From Stenomitos rutilans HA7619-LM2 (GTDB taxonomy: Bacteria; Cyanobacteriota; Cyanobacteriia; Leptolyngbyales; Leptolyngbyaceae), in contig JAHHIE010000031.1 of assembly GCA_019358945.1 (NCBI GenBank), positions 1-64,000 on the forward strand: a DNA stretch of 64,000 nt, in the 5' to 3' direction. Below the pieces are notes generated by a model, which was given only the letters and a program-made list of their open reading frames with translations, had not been told where the DNA came from and did no database searches. Of the stretch, positions 44,137-53,542 are shown piece after piece. A program made the position numbers and the translations under genes. The stretch's first letter is position 1. Each line of letters starts with the position of its first letter.

Positions 44137-44630
44137 CTAACACTATAAGTCTGTCAGTGAACGAGCAAATAATGGGTATTGCTTAGACTAGACAGATTGC
44201 TACTTTGCCACTCTATTACTGAGCTTGCCCTAGAGTTCCCGGAAGGAAGCAGAAATAACTATAAGTTTTGGCTAAATCTTCTTAGCATCTACACTCAAGC
44301 TTTTTATTTTCGACGGTTCTTGAGTATTTATACTCTTCGTGCTGTGCGATCCTGATTGATTGCTACCGATTTGCATCTAGAATTAGCAGGCAGGTAGGAG
44401 AGAAAATTGCCTCGCCTGCCTCAAACCTATACGCCGCAGATAACACAGCCTCATTAGTGGCTTGTATAAAAGCATCTTAAACAGTCGTGTTAATTTATGA
44501 TAGACAGTAAGAGCCTGAAATACTAACGAAACTCTTTTAGTATAGGAAACCCAGACAGATAAGCATCACTTGTGTCTGATCATGCCACCGATAATTTTAA
44601 TAAACATAAGAATGTGAGACTGTTTCTCGT
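44137..44630. other. Intergenic region with hairpin repeat
   Basis: 494 bp separating divergent genes. It contains a 39-bp sequence at 44308-44346 with the hairpin GAGTATTTATACTC, repeated at 45810-45848. Promoters for both neighbours are presumably here; none was assigned. Confidence 0.4.
44308..44346 (+). repeat. 39-bp hairpin-bearing repeat, copy 1
   Basis: Begins TTTCGACGG and ends TTCGTGCTGTG with the hairpin GAGTATTTATACTC between. Copy 2 at 45810-45848 differs at about two positions. The two copies flank the 190-aa and 146-aa genes. Confidence 0.65.
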
Positions 44631-45203
44631 ATGCCACACAACCTTCAAGAGCTTCGCTTACTTTTGGAAAGCACTTCACAGAAGCATCTTAATGCCTTGG
44701 GAAGCATTATTGGAACGCCTTTTGGTAACTCACCTGAACTAATTTGTGATCACGTAAGCTTTTTACGTCACGGAACTATGGGGCAGCTTTTCGATAAGCG
44801 AGACTACAAGCAGTTAGTTACTGATGTAGCTGACAGAGTGCGAATAGATTGGAGTAGGGTTATTCAGGGGACTACTTGGGCGGAAATCGATACCGAACAA
44901 ATAGAAAGTGCTATTGTCCATCATGTTGATCCAGAGCTAGTTCAGAGAGAAGACCAACAGCATCATTTAGATCCCCCCGTATCTGCTGAGCTGAAAGCCT
45001 TACTCTTAAAGCTCATTTCTAACTGCATCCCAGTTGCTTCTTTTGCCTCGCCTCTGCTCGATCACGGTATCGATTATACCTTCTCGCTTTTATCAACTGA
45101 CTGGCAGAAGCTTTTGGCTGCGCTTATTTATATCAACGAAGTGATCAGACCGAGCCTAATATCTAATACTTTCCAGTCTAAAGGCAGCGGTATAGAGAAC
45201 TAG
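44631..45203 (+). CDS. Hypothetical protein, weakly YaaW-like
   Basis: 190 residues, soluble and mostly helical. The pattern SFLRHGTMGQLFDKRDYKQL then VTDVADRVRI and a following EIE-type stretch faintly resembles the N-terminal part of YaaW/UPF0174 proteins, but their C-terminal hydrophobic domain is absent. No ribosome site stands out (the ATG follows TTTCTCGT). Treat as a hypothetical gene. Confidence 0.55.
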   Translation: MPHNLQELRLLLESTSQKHLNALGSIIGTPFGNSPELICDHVSFLRHGTMGQLFDKRDYKQLVTDVADRVRIDWSRVIQGTTWAEIDTEQIESAIVHHVDPELVQREDQQHHLDPPVSAELKALLLKLISNCIPVASFASPLLDHGIDYTFSLLSTDWQKLLAALIYINEVIRPSLISNTFQSKGSGIEN

Positions 45204-45257
45204 AGGCTTTTACAGTAGCTTTATGAGGCTAGAGATTTAGGCAATGACATCACAGAC

Positions 45258-45698
45258 TCACTGCAACCCAGTCTGTGCTTTCGCAGTTACTCTGTTGTTC
45301 TCGAATGTTATTTGGATGTCTGATCCGTCAGAATTTTCCCAAATGTATGAACTCAATTTCGAGCCTGGTGAGCCAGAACTAGATACTTCTGTGCCTGGAG
45401 CGCCCAAAATCTGCACGACACGAGTATAAGTAGATCTCAGTCGGATTTGCTTATACTGGCTCATTGTGAAGATACCTGATGGCGTAGTAGCTGCTGTATT
45501 TTCACTTAATGTGGTTGCACTCGATGGGGTTGCAGGCTTATCGCCACAGAGTGAACTTAAATTCAACACTGATCCGCGTGGACTGATCATGTAGCAAGGG
45601 TAGTCTGGCACCTTTGACATTGCTAGGGCAGAAACAGGCAAGCAAAGTGAAGCCAATCCCATACATACCGTGAGCAAAGACTCTTGCATAGCTTTCAT
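45258..45698 (-). CDS. Exported small protein with BLIP/SmpA-like domain
   Basis: 146 residues. A signal peptide is visible (ESLLTVCMGLASLCLPVSALA, cleaved near residue 26). The mature C-terminal region MSQYKQIRLRSTYTRVVQIL then GAPGTEVSSSG and SYIWENSDGSDIQITFEN fits the BLIP/SmpA-like fold, which binds partner proteins in the cell envelope. Its presence in a small island suggests a surface or envelope function (inference). Confidence 0.7.
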   Translation of the reverse strand: MKAMQESLLTVCMGLASLCLPVSALAMSKVPDYPCYMISPRGSVLNLSSLCGDKPATPSSATTLSENTAATTPSGIFTMSQYKQIRLRSTYTRVVQILGAPGTEVSSSGSPGSKLSSYIWENSDGSDIQITFENNRVTAKAQTGLQ

Positions 45699-45809
45699 AA
45701 AGTCAAAAGTTACAGTACTCAGATAAATACTGAATATCTATCCCTAGCTCAGGTAGATACATAAAATCTTTATGGAAATGAAATCGTTCAACGAATGCTA
45801 TGGAACTTT

Positions 45810-45848
45810 TTTCGACGGCTCTTGAGTATTTGTACTCTTCGTGCTGTG
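45810..45848 (+). repeat. 39-bp hairpin-bearing repeat, copy 2
   Basis: Second copy of the 44308-44346 repeat, with GAGTATTTGTACTC as its hairpin. Between here and 46082 no gene is seen. Confidence 0.65.
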
Positions 45849-46082
45849 TAGTATAAAGTGTAGTATCTTGTAGGGGGTAAGGTGTCTACAAAAGGTTGAT
45901 CTACTAGTTCACAAGCCCCCAAGAACGCAGTCAATGTGTGGATTATCTAGCCTAAAGCTTTCAACCCTACTCCATCGCCGTTAAAGGCGCTAACCCCTCA
46001 TTGCTATCTTGTAGAGGTAGACAGCTTCAGAAGCCTGATACGAGTCTCTGAAGGGCACAGCACTCAGTAAGAGGATAAAGCA

Positions 46083-46202
46083 GTGAGTAAAGAGATTTTT
46101 CTACTTGTCAAAGAGTTACGGAAGACTGCTGAAGAGATCTTGCATTGGAGAGATCTGCTAAGTGGCAGCAGCAGTAAGCAAAAGCGTAAGAAGCGCAGAT
46201 GA
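46083..46202 (+). CDS. Very small basic protein near the right end
   Basis: GTG start with AGAGGAT upstream; 39 residues beginning SKEIFLLVKELRKTAEEILH and ending in a Lys/Arg cluster (KQKRKKRR). It lies close to the right attachment repeat. An excisionase-like or other nucleic-acid-binding role is possible, but the size is too small to classify. Confidence 0.4.
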   Translation: MSKEIFLLVKELRKTAEEILHWRDLLSGSSSKQKRKKRR

Positions 46203-46250
46203 CTGCGGTTAGCTTCCACAGAATCTTACTTACTATCGGAATGTACAAGC

Positions 46251-46270
46251 TTAGGACAGATTTAGGACAG
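46251..46270 (+). repeat. 20-bp terminal repeat, right copy
   Basis: Identical to 37281-37300 (TTAGGACAGATTTAGGACAG). It lies 46 bp before the right 108-bp repeat, whereas the left copy lies 68 bp after the left repeat. Confidence 0.6.
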
Positions 46271-46315
46271 CTTAATCTGGTTACTCCTGCCTAACACTGC
46301 CTTTAATGCAACTCA

Positions 46316-46423
46316 TCTACGGGACTGACGGGGCTCGAACCCGCAACTTCCGCCGTGACAGGGCGGTGCTCTAACCAATTGAACTACAGTCCCTCGGTGC
46401 CTTTTTAGAGGCGATCTTCATTG
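46316..46423. repeat. attR-side 108-bp direct repeat
   Basis: Second copy of the 37106-37213 segment, including an intact tRNA-Asp gene. It marks the right boundary of the integrative element. Confidence 0.85.
46320..46393 (-). tRNA. tRNA-Asp (GTC), copy 2
   Basis: Sequence identical to the tRNA at 37110-37183, anticodon GTC on the minus strand. Because integrases rebuild the target gene, one copy is the original and the other came with the element. Confidence 0.95.
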
Positions 46424-46542
46424 TGATGATCTGTGACACTTTTGTCAAACATTTTCTGGAGTTTTCTCAAGCGATCTTGGAGCACTGACGCAGAAAGCGA
46501 CTTTGTGATAAGTTCCAGCCAACGTGGACGCGAGGGAATAGT

Positions 46543-47043
46543 ATGCACATTCGGGACGCAGTGGAAGCGGATTTAGCCGCGATCGTAGCTATCTACAACT
46601 CAACGATCGCCTGTCAGGCCGTCACCGCTGATCTGTCTCCTGTGACGGTAGAAAGTCGCCTGCATTGGTTTCATACGCACAGCTCAGACAAACGACCACT
46701 GTGGGTCGTGGATGCAGAAGGCGAAGTAGCAGGATGGCTGGGCTTTCAATCCTTCTACTATGGACGACCTGCATACGATGCTGCCGCGGAATTAAGCATC
46801 TATGTTTCACCAGCCTATCGTCGGCAAGGCATTGGGCAGGCGCTTTTGAAGCAGGCGATCGCCCGTAGTTCAGCCTTCAACATTAAGACGCTGTTGGGCT
46901 TCATCTTCGCGCATAATCACCCCAGCCTGCGGTTGTTTGAGCAGTTTGGCTTTCAGCAGTGGGGCTATTTGCCTGGCGTAGCAGAGTTTGAGGCCGTTCC
47001 CCGTGATTTGGTGATTGTCGGGCTACAGTTTAACGATCATTAA
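46543..47043 (+). CDS. GNAT N-acetyltransferase, phosphinothricin-acetyltransferase-like
   Basis: 166 residues. N-terminal MHIRDAVEADLAAIVAIYNS, acetyl-CoA loop ELSIYVSPAYRRQGIGQALL (the R/QxxGxG/A pattern is RRQGIG), and C-terminal LFEQFGFQQWGYLPGVAEF match the PAT/Bar-type GNAT subgroup, which acetylates amino groups of small molecules. The actual substrate is unknown. It lies just outside the right end of the tRNA-Asp island. Confidence 0.88.
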   Translation: MHIRDAVEADLAAIVAIYNSTIACQAVTADLSPVTVESRLHWFHTHSSDKRPLWVVDAEGEVAGWLGFQSFYYGRPAYDAAAELSIYVSPAYRRQGIGQALLKQAIARSSAFNIKTLLGFIFAHNHPSLRLFEQFGFQQWGYLPGVAEFEAVPRDLVIVGLQFNDH

Positions 47044-47255
47044 CACTTCAGCCATACCGGATGCAGGGAAGATAACTTAGTGGTCTGTCGATCGTTTAGC
47101 GCGATTCATCAGAGCTGGTACGGGGTGCTTTCGTTAAGGTTTATACCGTCTTCAGAATCAGTACTGAATGCGTTCACCGCTTTTCTGAAGATACACGCTT
47201 TCACCGACACTCATGGCAGCGTAGCGAGTGATCGCGTCAGGAGGCATTACGGTCA

Positions 47256-50200
47256 GTGATTGGTTCTATTTTAAGGCGCACTATGTCACCTCTGATTTCG
47301 ATTGTCATCACCACCTACAACCGGGAAGCTTATCTTGGGGGCGCGATTGAGAGTGTCCTGCAACAAGCGTTTACTGACTTTGAGCTGCTGATTTGGGATG
47401 ACGGGTCTGACGATCGCTCGGTTGCCATCGCTGACCATTATGCCCAGCATGACGCGCGGGTACGGGTGATTGCCGCCGCACATCGGGGACGAGTCGCCGC
47501 GCTCCAATCAGCGATCGCCCATACCACAGGTACCTACCTTGGCTGGGTCGATAGCGATGACTTGCTGTCCCCCACGGCGCTGGAGCAGACGGTGCCGATC
47601 TTGCAGCAGCAGCCACACATCGGGATGGTCTATACCGATTACCTGGATATGGATGAGCAGGGCTGCGTGATTAGATATGGCGATCGTTGCCGCATTCCTT
47701 ACTCCAAAGAGCGACTGTTGCTCGACTTCATGACCTTTCACTTTCGCTTGCTCCGGCGATCGGCTTTTGAGCAAGCAGGCGGTATCAGCGACGCGTCAGA
47801 CTATGTGGAGGACTATGATCTCTGTCTGCGCTTATCCGAAATCACGGCGATTCATCGGGTAAGGCAACCACTTTACTACTATCGCAATCATGCAGGCAGT
47901 GCGTCTCAGCAATGGCGGTTAGAACAAGTGTTGCGATCGCGAGCAGTCATCACCCAGGCGTTGAGACGGCGAGGTTTGGCAGACCAGTTTGCGGTAGAAG
48001 TCCGGTTTCCCGAAGGACGCTTTTTTCTGCGTCGCAAGACGGTACCCACTGCCGCTGCACCGACGTTGGTGGCAAAAATGGGTTCTTTGCTCGCTGCCCT
48101 GCCCTTACTAGGACTCGCCACTGGGTTGCCAGTCCGCGCGCAATCGATCACTGCCGCACCCGATGGCACCAATACCAGCGTCACCCTTAGCGGCAGCCGT
48201 TACGACATTGGTGGGGGTGCCCAGTCAGGCACAAACCTGTTTCAGAGTTTCCAGCGGTTTGGAGTGTCTGCGAACGAAACGGCTAATTTTCTGGCTAATC
48301 CCCAAATTCAAAACATTTTGGGGCGGGTGGTTGGTGGCGAAGCATCCATCATCAACGGGCGGCTCCAGGTGACAGGCAGTAACGCTAACCTGTTTCTGTT
48401 AAATCCGGCTGGCATTATTTTTGGTGCCAATGCTAGCTTGAACGTGCCTGCCTCATTTACTGCCACAACCGCTACGGGTATCGGCTTTGGTAGCCGTTGG
48501 TTTAGCGCAACTGGCACCGATGATTATGCGACCCTTAGCGGGACACCAGGTAGCTTTGCGTTCACGATCGACCAACCCGGTAGCATTGTGAATTTCGGCA
48601 ATCTAGCCGTCACAGCGGGACAAACTCTAGCGTTACTGGGTGGCACGATCGTTAGCACAGGCACCCTTTCCGCACCCGGAGGACAACTGCTCGTCGCCGC
48701 TGTACCTGGTCAGAGTCTGGTCAAGCTCAGCCAACCTGGAAGCCTTCTGAGCCTAGAAATTCAGTCCATTACACCCGCTCAGCCAGCGACGTTGCCGCAA
48801 GTTTGGAATCTGCCGATCGCCGCTCTCCCTCAGCTGCTGACCGGAGGCAACTTTGGCAATGCGACAGGAGTCAGCACGAATTCTGATGGCACCGTTGTGT
48901 TGACAGGTTCCACCACATCGATTCAGTCAGGCGATGTGGCCGTGCGTGCCGCTTCAGCACAGACTGCAACCCTATTCGCTAGCCGCAATCTCACGCTGGT
49001 CGAAAGCCAACTGCAAACCACAAGCGACTTAAATCTGTTGGCACGGGATACGGTGTTGATTCGCGATAATGTTGCCAATCCGTTTAACGCCACAGCAGGC
49101 GGAAAGTTGACCATTCAGGGCGATCGAGGGATCGATATTCTGGCACTCAACCACCTCCAAACTGCACCCTTTCAAAGCGGTGGTGATCTGAGTCTCATTA
49201 GCGATGGTGTGATTTCTGGTGACTCGCATTTCACCAGCGGCGGCAACCTGTTTGTACAGACTCTATCAGGCGGCGCAAGCAATTTCACCAGCCTTTACGA
49301 CCCGATTTTTACCGTCGCTGGAGCATTTACAAACGGTGCCTATACAGGGGTTGCCCTCAAAGTGCAGGCAGGAGGAGACATTACCTTTACAGGGCCGATC
49401 GTCATTACAGGCGCGGATGCTACCGCAACGGGCGATCCCGATTCGGGCTTGCTGACGACTAGCCGAGCGCTGATTTTACGCACGACTGCTGGCAATATTA
49501 CGACGGGTAATATTACGACGAGCAATACGATCGACAGTGGCGGCCCCGTGATTCTGTCTGCTCCTGGCAACATTACTACGGGGACGATCGACTCGTCGTC
49601 TACAACTAACGGCTTTTCGGTGATCAGCGGAGGGGCTGTTAGCCTTACGGCTGGCGGATCGATTACCACAAACGACATCAGCTCGTTCTACACAGGTGGC
49701 AATGGCTATGGTGCCCAAGGTGGTGCTGTCACGCTGCAAGCCGGAAGCACCATTACCACTGGCACCATCAATGCCTCAGCCATTTCAAACGCCACGTTTG
49801 CGATCGGGACCCCGGCCTATCAGGGAGGAGCCGTTACACTCACGGCTGGCTCTGTTCCTGGCAGCAACATCACCTTTACGAGCATTGATACACGTGGCAC
49901 TGAAAACCTGGTTAACGCTACAGGTGTTGGGGGCAATGTGGCGGTAACGGCAACGGGGTTAGTGCAAGGCACGCAGGCAGGCACCACGATCGACACGCAA
50001 GGGTCAAATACGGGCGGCACGATCGCTATTCAGCACGATGGTGGCCCTAACAATGCGCCCTTCGTCGTGGGAACTGCCACCACCAACGGCACCGCAGGCG
50101 CAATCAACCGGGGTGGTGGCAACGTCATTGCCTCTGGCATCTTTCCAGTGCAGGCAAATACCATCACCGTCGTCCCCGCGACTGGCATCACGGTGACCTC

Positions 50201-51929
50201 GCTCAACACACCACCGTCCTTAAGCGCCAATACCACCCTATCAGGTGCCACCCAAAATACGCCGTTTACAATTAGCTATGCCGCGATCGCTCCTAGTGTC
50301 ACGGACGTAAACCAGGATGTCACTACGCTGACGATTACTTCGATCGCTCCCGGTGCATCTCTAACGCGCAACGGTAATCCCGTCATTCCAAGTTCAACGA
50401 CCCTGGTTCCAGGAGATGTTCTGGTCTACACACCACCGAGCAATGCCAGTGGACTACTCGGTGCGTTTACACTCAGAGCTAGTGATGGGGTTTCCATCTC
50501 CAACTCCGTACAAGTGCAGGTGAGTGTTCAGGCTCTGACATCGACTTCACCCCCAGAGACAATTACCGTTTCCGATCCCTGTGCGCTGACCATCTGCTCC
50601 ACACCGGATCTCAAGCCAAACGTGACTCCGCTGCCCACCTTTAAGCTGACACCCGACACGCCCGAAGACCGTTTCACTCGCGATTTTGAGTCCTACCTGG
50701 GGCTAGACGATACGCGCCCCAAAAAACGTGAAGACCCGCGAGACATCGCTCAACGCATTGAACAAGATACTGGCGCAAAGCCCGCCTTTATCTACATTAG
50801 TTTCGTGCCTGCGTCTCTAGAACGCGCGGAAGAGACCCAAACGAAACAGCTCCAGATCGATGATGCAGCCGTCAATCGCAGCACGGATCAGCTTGAACTG
50901 GTGGTGATCACCGCGAAAGGCGATGCCATCCGTAAACGGCTACCCGAAGCAACCCGCGTGAAGGTCTTAACCCTGGCACAGCAATTCCGCAATGAGGTCT
51001 CCGACCCACGCAAAACGCGCGCCAATACTTACATGGGTATGAGCCGAAAGCTTTATCAGTGGCTCATTGCCCCAATCGCGCCTGCTTTAGAAACGAGAGG
51101 CATCAACAACCTCGTCTTTTTGCTGGATGCGGGGCTGCGATCGTTGCCAGTGGCGGCCCTTAACGATGGGCAAATCTTCCTGATTGAAAAATATAGCGTT
51201 GGTGTGATGCCCAGCTTGAACCTCACCGACACCCGCTACCGCGACATTCGTGATGTGAAAGTTCTGGGGCTAGGCATTTCAGAAAGCACTCAAGATCAGC
51301 CGCCTTTACCAGCAGTCCCTGTTGAAGTCTCCATCCTCGTCAATCAGCTCTGGTCAGGGCGACTCGCCTTTAACAACAACGTCACCCTCGAAAACCTCAA
51401 AGCCTTTCGCAAAGAGCAACCCTTTGGCATCATTCATCTAGCAACCCATGCCGACTTCTACCCCGGCGCACTCGACAATTCTTACATCCAGCTTTGGGAT
51501 AACAAACTTCGGCTCGATCAAGTTCGCCAGCTTGGTTGGAACGATCCACAGATTGAACTCCTGGTACTTAGCGCCTGTGCTACAGCATTGGGCGATCGCG
51601 AGGCCGAACTGGGTTTTGGTGGACTAGCCGTACAAACTGGGGTGAAAACAGCCGTTGCCAGCCTCTGGTACGTCAGCGATGCCGCCACCACTGCTCTCAT
51701 GACGGGCTTCTACAAAGACCTCCGCACGGCCCGCATCAAAGCTGATGCTCTCCGACAGGCGCAACTCGCGATGGCAACGGGCAAAGTCTTTCTGCAAAAC
51801 GGTCGTTTGCAGGGCATTGAAGCAGGCGAAGGCATTCCCTTACCACCCGCTAGCCTTGCCGTCCGCGATCGCCAACTCTCTCACCCCTACTACTGGGCCG
51901 CCTTCACGATGGTTGGTAACCCGTGGTAG
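47256..51929 (+). CDS. Giant fusion: GT2 glycosyltransferase, haemagglutinin-like domain, CHAT protease
   Basis: 1557 residues in one frame. Residues about 11-250 are a family-2 glycosyltransferase (SPLISIVITTYNREAYLGGA, LLIWDDGSDDRS, the DxD-type GWVDSDDLL). Residues 275-297 look like a signal peptide (MGSLLAALPLLGLATGLPVR then AQS). A filamentous haemagglutinin/TPS secretion domain follows (NLFLLNPAGIIFGANASLNV), then Gly/Thr-rich repeats (ITTGTI-type). The C-terminal ~330 residues are a CHAT caspase-like domain with His in IHLATHADF and Cys in LVLSACATAL. Haemagglutinin-CHAT proteins are common in cyanobacteria; the glycosyltransferase in front is unusual. GTG at 47256 has AGGAGG upstream; ATG at 47283 is also possible. 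The internal signal-like segment (ATG 48078) could mark an independent start. Confidence 0.8.
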   Translation: MIGSILRRTMSPLISIVITTYNREAYLGGAIESVLQQAFTDFELLIWDDGSDDRSVAIADHYAQHDARVRVIAAAHRGRVAALQSAIAHTTGTYLGWVDSDDLLSPTALEQTVPILQQQPHIGMVYTDYLDMDEQGCVIRYGDRCRIPYSKERLLLDFMTFHFRLLRRSAFEQAGGISDASDYVEDYDLCLRLSEITAIHRVRQPLYYYRNHAGSASQQWRLEQVLRSRAVITQALRRRGLADQFAVEVRFPEGRFFLRRKTVPTAAAPTLVAKMGSLLAALPLLGLATGLPVRAQSITAAPDGTNTSVTLSGSRYDIGGGAQSGTNLFQSFQRFGVSANETANFLANPQIQNILGRVVGGEASIINGRLQVTGSNANLFLLNPAGIIFGANASLNVPASFTATTATGIGFGSRWFSATGTDDYATLSGTPGSFAFTIDQPGSIVNFGNLAVTAGQTLALLGGTIVSTGTLSAPGGQLLVAAVPGQSLVKLSQPGSLLSLEIQSITPAQPATLPQVWNLPIAALPQLLTGGNFGNATGVSTNSDGTVVLTGSTTSIQSGDVAVRAASAQTATLFASRNLTLVESQLQTTSDLNLLARDTVLIRDNVANPFNATAGGKLTIQGDRGIDILALNHLQTAPFQSGGDLSLISDGVISGDSHFTSGGNLFVQTLSGGASNFTSLYDPIFTVAGAFTNGAYTGVALKVQAGGDITFTGPIVITGADATATGDPDSGLLTTSRALILRTTAGNITTGNITTSNTIDSGGPVILSAPGNITTGTIDSSSTTNGFSVISGGAVSLTAGGSITTNDISSFYTGGNGYGAQGGAVTLQAGSTITTGTINASAISNATFAIGTPAYQGGAVTLTAGSVPGSNITFTSIDTRGTENLVNATGVGGNVAVTATGLVQGTQAGTTIDTQGSNTGGTIAIQHDGGPNNAPFVVGTATTNGTAGAINRGGGNVIASGIFPVQANTITVVPATGITVTSLNTPPSLSANTTLSGATQNTPFTISYAAIAPSVTDVNQDVTTLTITSIAPGASLTRNGNPVIPSSTTLVPGDVLVYTPPSNASGLLGAFTLRASDGVSISNSVQVQVSVQALTSTSPPETITVSDPCALTICSTPDLKPNVTPLPTFKLTPDTPEDRFTRDFESYLGLDDTRPKKREDPRDIAQRIEQDTGAKPAFIYISFVPASLERAEETQTKQLQIDDAAVNRSTDQLELVVITAKGDAIRKRLPEATRVKVLTLAQQFRNEVSDPRKTRANTYMGMSRKLYQWLIAPIAPALETRGINNLVFLLDAGLRSLPVAALNDGQIFLIEKYSVGVMPSLNLTDTRYRDIRDVKVLGLGISESTQDQPPLPAVPVEVSILVNQLWSGRLAFNNNVTLENLKAFRKEQPFGIIHLATHADFYPGALDNSYIQLWDNKLRLDQVRQLGWNDPQIELLVLSACATALGDREAELGFGGLAVQTGVKTAVASLWYVSDAATTALMTGFYKDLRTARIKADALRQAQLAMATGKVFLQNGRLQGIEAGEGIPLPPASLAVRDRQLSHPYYWAAFTMVGNPW

Positions 51930-52282
51930 AACACTAAGCGTCCTGGCTGCGTACAAACTCGAATCGGTTAAGCCAAGCGTGCGCTGACTCAAAAAACAGG
52001 TCGATCGTGCCAATCCAGGCGTGTTTGTCTTTACCGCACTTACTGAAGAGCTTTCCATAAATGAATTTACCCACTAGCAGGTCGAATCAGGATGTTCCAT
52101 TTGGGCAATTCTTGACTGCGTTCCAGCCTTTCTTCAATGCTCCGCGTGTTCATCTTGGCCAAAGAGCTGCCTTTTGAGTAATACCCATTCCTTAAAGACC
52201 AGCTATAAGCACGTTTAGTATGGAGTGCTAGCCCACAAGCAGAGCAATCACTGTTTGGGTCCTCGCTTCTAACCGTGCTCAC
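51930..52282. other. Gap without a supported gene
   Basis: 353 bp between the CHAT gene and the IS630-type remnant. A broken minus-strand frame gives transposase-like scraps, but none that I can assign to a family. Confidence 0.3.
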
Positions 52283-53255
52283 ATGAGCAAGCGCAACGCC
52301 TCCAGGTCTTTGGGCTACTGCCTCTTAAGCCCAACTTCAAAGGCGGCCACACGCGCTCCAGGGGATGGGTTGCGGGTGCCTGGGACGGCTAGCACAGCAA
52401 GATGATGTCGGCTGGCAGCTTGCAGCGCTTGGCTTGAGGTGCGCCAGCTTGAGCCAACTGCATGATGAGCATGCTGTCGTGGAACAGCTCACTGACCAAA
52501 TTGAGAAACACCTGAAAACAGTTACTGTTGAGATGCGTCAACGCATAGCAGCAGTGCTCTCCGGTCGCTGGTTCGACGCGGCCGTACAGGTAAGTGGACG
52601 GCCACGGCCACGGCCCCTGGCCTTGCGGCTGGACACCCTGGGCTGTGATGTTGCGTCCACTGAGCGTCTTGAGTCCCCTCCTCGTCTCCTCCTCGCAGAC
52701 ATAGTGCACGCGCCCACTGAAGCCCAGTACGACCACGGCAGACCAAGCCAGCCGTGCGAGTTGCTCAGCGAGGGTTTGGCTCTGCCTCCACGCGGGCAGC
52801 GGTATTTGCTGCACTCAGGGGTCGAGCCCTCGCGGTGCGGCTTGAAGGCGGTCATGCACTAACTGCTGCACTGTTTTGTAGGGAGCAGTGATGCCCAGTG
52901 GCGGCGCTCACCACGGGCAACTTTCGCCGTAGATCGGGCAACCCTCACGTTCGTGCCACTGTTGGTTGAGTGCCGCTTGGGCCCCTTGTGGCAGGCTTTG
53001 CCGCCGCCCAGTCCGAGACGGCAAAGCCTGCCGTGTCTGCAGCCCACCACGGCGATCCAGGCGTAGCCAATCCGGCACCGTGACGCGAGGGCAACCGAGC
53101 ACGGTGCCAGCAGACTGGGTCGTCGTCGCTTGCCCACTTTGGAGCAGAGCAAGCCTTTGCAGCCGCTCTGGGTCAGAAGCGGTCTTTGCCTGTCTGAGTC
53201 GTTGCTTAAGGTCTGCTGCGGTTGCGGTGATCGCGAGCTTGTCAACACCTGCCAT
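52283..53255 (-). pseudogene. IS630-family transposase, frameshifted
   Basis: Minus-strand pieces in different frames align in order with an IS630-type transposase. The N-terminal HTH part is MAGVDKLAI...LKQRLRQAKTASDPERLQRL and VTVPDWLR (53255 to 52908). The middle is YLYGRVEPATGEHCCYALTH with FQVFLNLVSELF (about 52814 to 52389). The C-terminal piece is ERVWPPLKLGL near 52350. The catalytic residues are eroded and the frame is broken at least twice, so it is inactive. It lies 200 bp before the tRNA-Cys gene. Confidence 0.75.
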
Positions 53256-53463
53256 GTTGGCTGGTTGCATCCAATCGCTACTTTAGAGCAGCTGTCGCTG
53301 AAGCTTGAAGAATTGGTATTACCTTTATGCTTGAGGGTTTAAAGCTCGATATCTCACTCAACGCCAGTTGAATTTTCAAACTGAGAATGCTGGCTAGATG
53401 CACCTTGGTAGATCAATGGTGCATGAAATTTGGTATAGTCTAGTTTCTGGAAGCTTACATTTC

Positions 53464-53534
53464 GGCGGCATCGCCAAGTGGTAAGGCTAGGGTCTGCAAA
53501 ACCCTCACCCCCGGTTCGAATCCGGGTGCCGCCT
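53464..53534 (+). tRNA. tRNA-Cys (GCA), target of the V-K element
   Basis: 71-nt tRNA: acceptor GGCGGCA...TGCCGCC, discriminator T, anticodon loop TCTGCAA with anticodon GCA, T-arm CCGGTTCGAATCCGG. Bases 53481-53483 are GTA (a GTN-type Cas12k PAM). Bases 53484-53500 are matched by the homing guide at 54850-54866. The transposon end begins 8 bp past the tRNA. Confidence 0.95.
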
Positions 53535-53542
53535 TCCGAAAC

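Larger units (their letters stand above)
37106..46423. mobile_element. Integrative element at tRNA-Asp (satellite-like island)
   Basis: A 9.3-kb segment bounded by identical 108-bp direct repeats (37106-37213 and 46316-46423), each containing a complete tRNA-Asp. It begins with a tyrosine integrase and contains small DNA-binding-like proteins, a VapE-type helicase, an iteron-like cluster and unknown genes. It is AT-richer than the flanks and I see no full GCGATCGC site inside. No capsid, tail, conjugation or relaxase genes were seen, which suits a phage-satellite-like or other small integrative element. Confidence 0.8.

Noticed and set aside
52067-52282. 71-codon minus-strand ORF as a transposase tail
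   Set aside because: It has a suggestive Cys pair but no convincing match to TnpB or any transposase I know.
52365-52862. 165-codon plus-strand ORF
   Set aside because: It is the antisense shadow of the IS630-type transposase remnant, which has clear homology on the minus strand.
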